From NCBI GenBank assembly GCA_913047625.1, contig CAJWUJ010000001.1, positions 121,863-185,862 of the forward strand: 64,000 bases of DNA, written 5' to 3'. The stretch comes from an uncultured Dehalococcoidia bacterium (GTDB taxonomy: Bacteria > Chloroflexota > Dehalococcoidia > Lucifugimonadales > CAJWUJ01). The notes below the pieces were generated by a model, which was not told where the DNA came from, ran no database searches, and worked only from the letters and a program-made list of their open reading frames with translations. The position numbers were made by a program, and so were the translations under genes. Below are positions 63,268 through 64,000 of this stretch, one piece after another. Numbering within the stretch: the stretch's first letter is position 1; every line of letters starts with the position of its first letter.

Positions 63268-64000
63268 ATGGCAGAAGAAAGTTTTGATATAACTATAGAT
63301 GGTCAGTCCATAAAAGCTAAAACTGGTCAAACTGTTTTGCAAGCTGCTATAGCTGCAGGATTGCACATCCCCTATCTTTGTTATCATGAAGGATTAGTGC
63401 CATATGGCGCTTGTAGGATGTGCGTGGTGAAGGTTGATGGTGGGAGAGGAGCACCTGCATCCTGTACTCTTCCTGTCCAAGAGGGCATGGTAGTGCATAC
63501 GTCGGATGAAGAGGTGACATCAGTTAGGGAAAATATAATGGACTTGCTGCTAGCAGAGCATCCCCATGGTTGTCTTACATGCCACCGGGTTGATTTGTGC
63601 GGTCCTTCTGACATTTGTTTAAGACATGTTTCTGTCAATGATCGCTGTATAACATGTCCTAAAAATGAAAGATGTGAGTTAAAGGATACTGCACGTCATG
63701 TCCAGATGGATCTTAATTCTCCATTAGAATATAAATATCGAGATTTACAAATAGAGACAAAAGATCCCTTTTACGATAGGGACTATAACCTGTGTATTGT
63801 CTGTGGTCGATGCGTCCGAGTCTGTGAAGAGATTAGGGGTGACAATGCAATTGGATTTACCGAACGAGCTGGCCAAGCGTTGGTTGGAACTTCCAGAGGG
63901 ACTTCACTACTTGAGTCAGGCTGTGAATTTTGTGGTGCTTGTCTAGATGTATGCCCGGTTGGAGCTTTGGTTGAAACAGACTACAAATGGGATAAGCCAC
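63268..64000 (+). CDS. nuoG: NADH-quinone oxidoreductase subunit G (N-terminal part)
   Basis: The gene runs off the window after 244 codons. From ATG 63268 (GGGAG upstream) it encodes a [2Fe-2S] domain (LCYHEGLVPYGACRMCVVKV), a His/Cys [4Fe-4S] motif (HPHGCLTCHRVDLC), an additional CITCPKNERC, and two ferredoxin motifs (CIVCGRCVRVC and CEFCGACLDVCP). This is the N-terminus shared by NuoG, HndD and formate dehydrogenase alpha. Its place after nuoEF makes NuoG likely, but an NAD-linked formate dehydrogenase cannot be excluded without the missing C-terminus. Confidence 0.85.
   Translation, partial: MAEESFDITIDGQSIKAKTGQTVLQAAIAAGLHIPYLCYHEGLVPYGACRMCVVKVDGGRGAPASCTLPVQEGMVVHTSDEEVTSVRENIMDLLLAEHPHGCLTCHRVDLCGPSDICLRHVSVNDRCITCPKNERCELKDTARHVQMDLNSPLEYKYRDLQIETKDPFYDRDYNLCIVCGRCVRVCEEIRGDNAIGFTERAGQALVGTSRGTSLLESGCEFCGACLDVCPVGALVETDYKWDKP

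Overview
This 64 kb window is a housekeeping-rich stretch of a bacterial chromosome. It is AT-leaning, densely coding and has very short intergenic gaps. No plasmid, phage structural, transposase or CRISPR signature is seen. The gene content suggests a Chloroflexota lineage, perhaps a marine SAR202-like Dehalococcoidia: a nuoA(off-window)-BCDHIJKLMN cluster without EFG inside it, a succinate dehydrogenase with an HdrB-like subunit, and a DUF2298 ('YYY') / Agl23-like membrane protein pair. That placement is inference from gene content; there is no 16S gene in the window.

Layout. 1-9908: complex I membrane and connecting subunits nuoB(partial), C, D, H, I, J, K, L, M, N, with a small DUF2007-like gene between nuoK and nuoL. 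9931-11365: NAD kinase and an ADP-ribose-type Nudix hydrolase. 11492-15017: sdhA, sdhB and an HdrB/SdhE-like subunit behind a good promoter. 15089-19118 (minus): class III aminotransferase, malate dehydrogenase, acyl-CoA carboxylase carboxyltransferase. 19322-20649: folP-folK. 20646-24086 (minus): Trm112-like protein, CopD-like membrane protein, SbcD-like nuclease, glycyl-tRNA synthetase. 24229-28750 (plus): MFS transporter, sulfurtransferase, amidohydrolase, metallo-beta-lactamase-fold hydrolase. 28796-37801 (mostly minus): K+-dependent type membrane pyrophosphatase, HAD phosphatase, thiE, rnhB, mnmA, ndk, tsaB, tsaE, thiL, with rsfS opposite. 38033-39858: tRNA-Lys, PD-(D/E)XK nuclease, xthA, tRNA-Leu. 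39886-40698 (minus): nitroreductase downstream of a lone 5S rRNA gene. 40815-49098: lepA, galU(-), rsmA, ispE, dinG-type helicase, ogg. 49139-52207 (minus): two tiny membrane proteins, acuI/yhdH-type reductase, a zinc-finger-like small protein, cca. 52374-53704: a DsbA-like gene read through an in-frame UGA, then rnc. 53819-60712: a four-gene membrane/envelope operon. 60867-64000: nuoE, nuoF and the 5' part of nuoG.

How it fits together. The two nuo blocks at opposite ends, SDH, malate dehydrogenase and the ion-pumping pyrophosphatase describe a respiratory, energy-conserving organism. The middle is translation, tRNA modification, DNA repair and cofactor synthesis (folate, thiamine, isoprenoids).

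The most notable item is the gene at 52374-52973. Its only well-placed ribosome-binding site lies upstream of an in-frame UGA at 52413-52415. That UGA replaces the redox Cys of a DsbA-like CPY motif. About 20 nt downstream is a hairpin with a GGUCU apical loop like the E. coli fdhF SECIS, so it is most likely a selenoprotein. Other points worth a look are an intrinsic-terminator hairpin inside the hppA leader, a 14-bp perfect inverted repeat spanning the lepA start codon, apparently leaderless glyS and lepA promoters, and an isolated 5S rRNA gene with its own consensus promoter.
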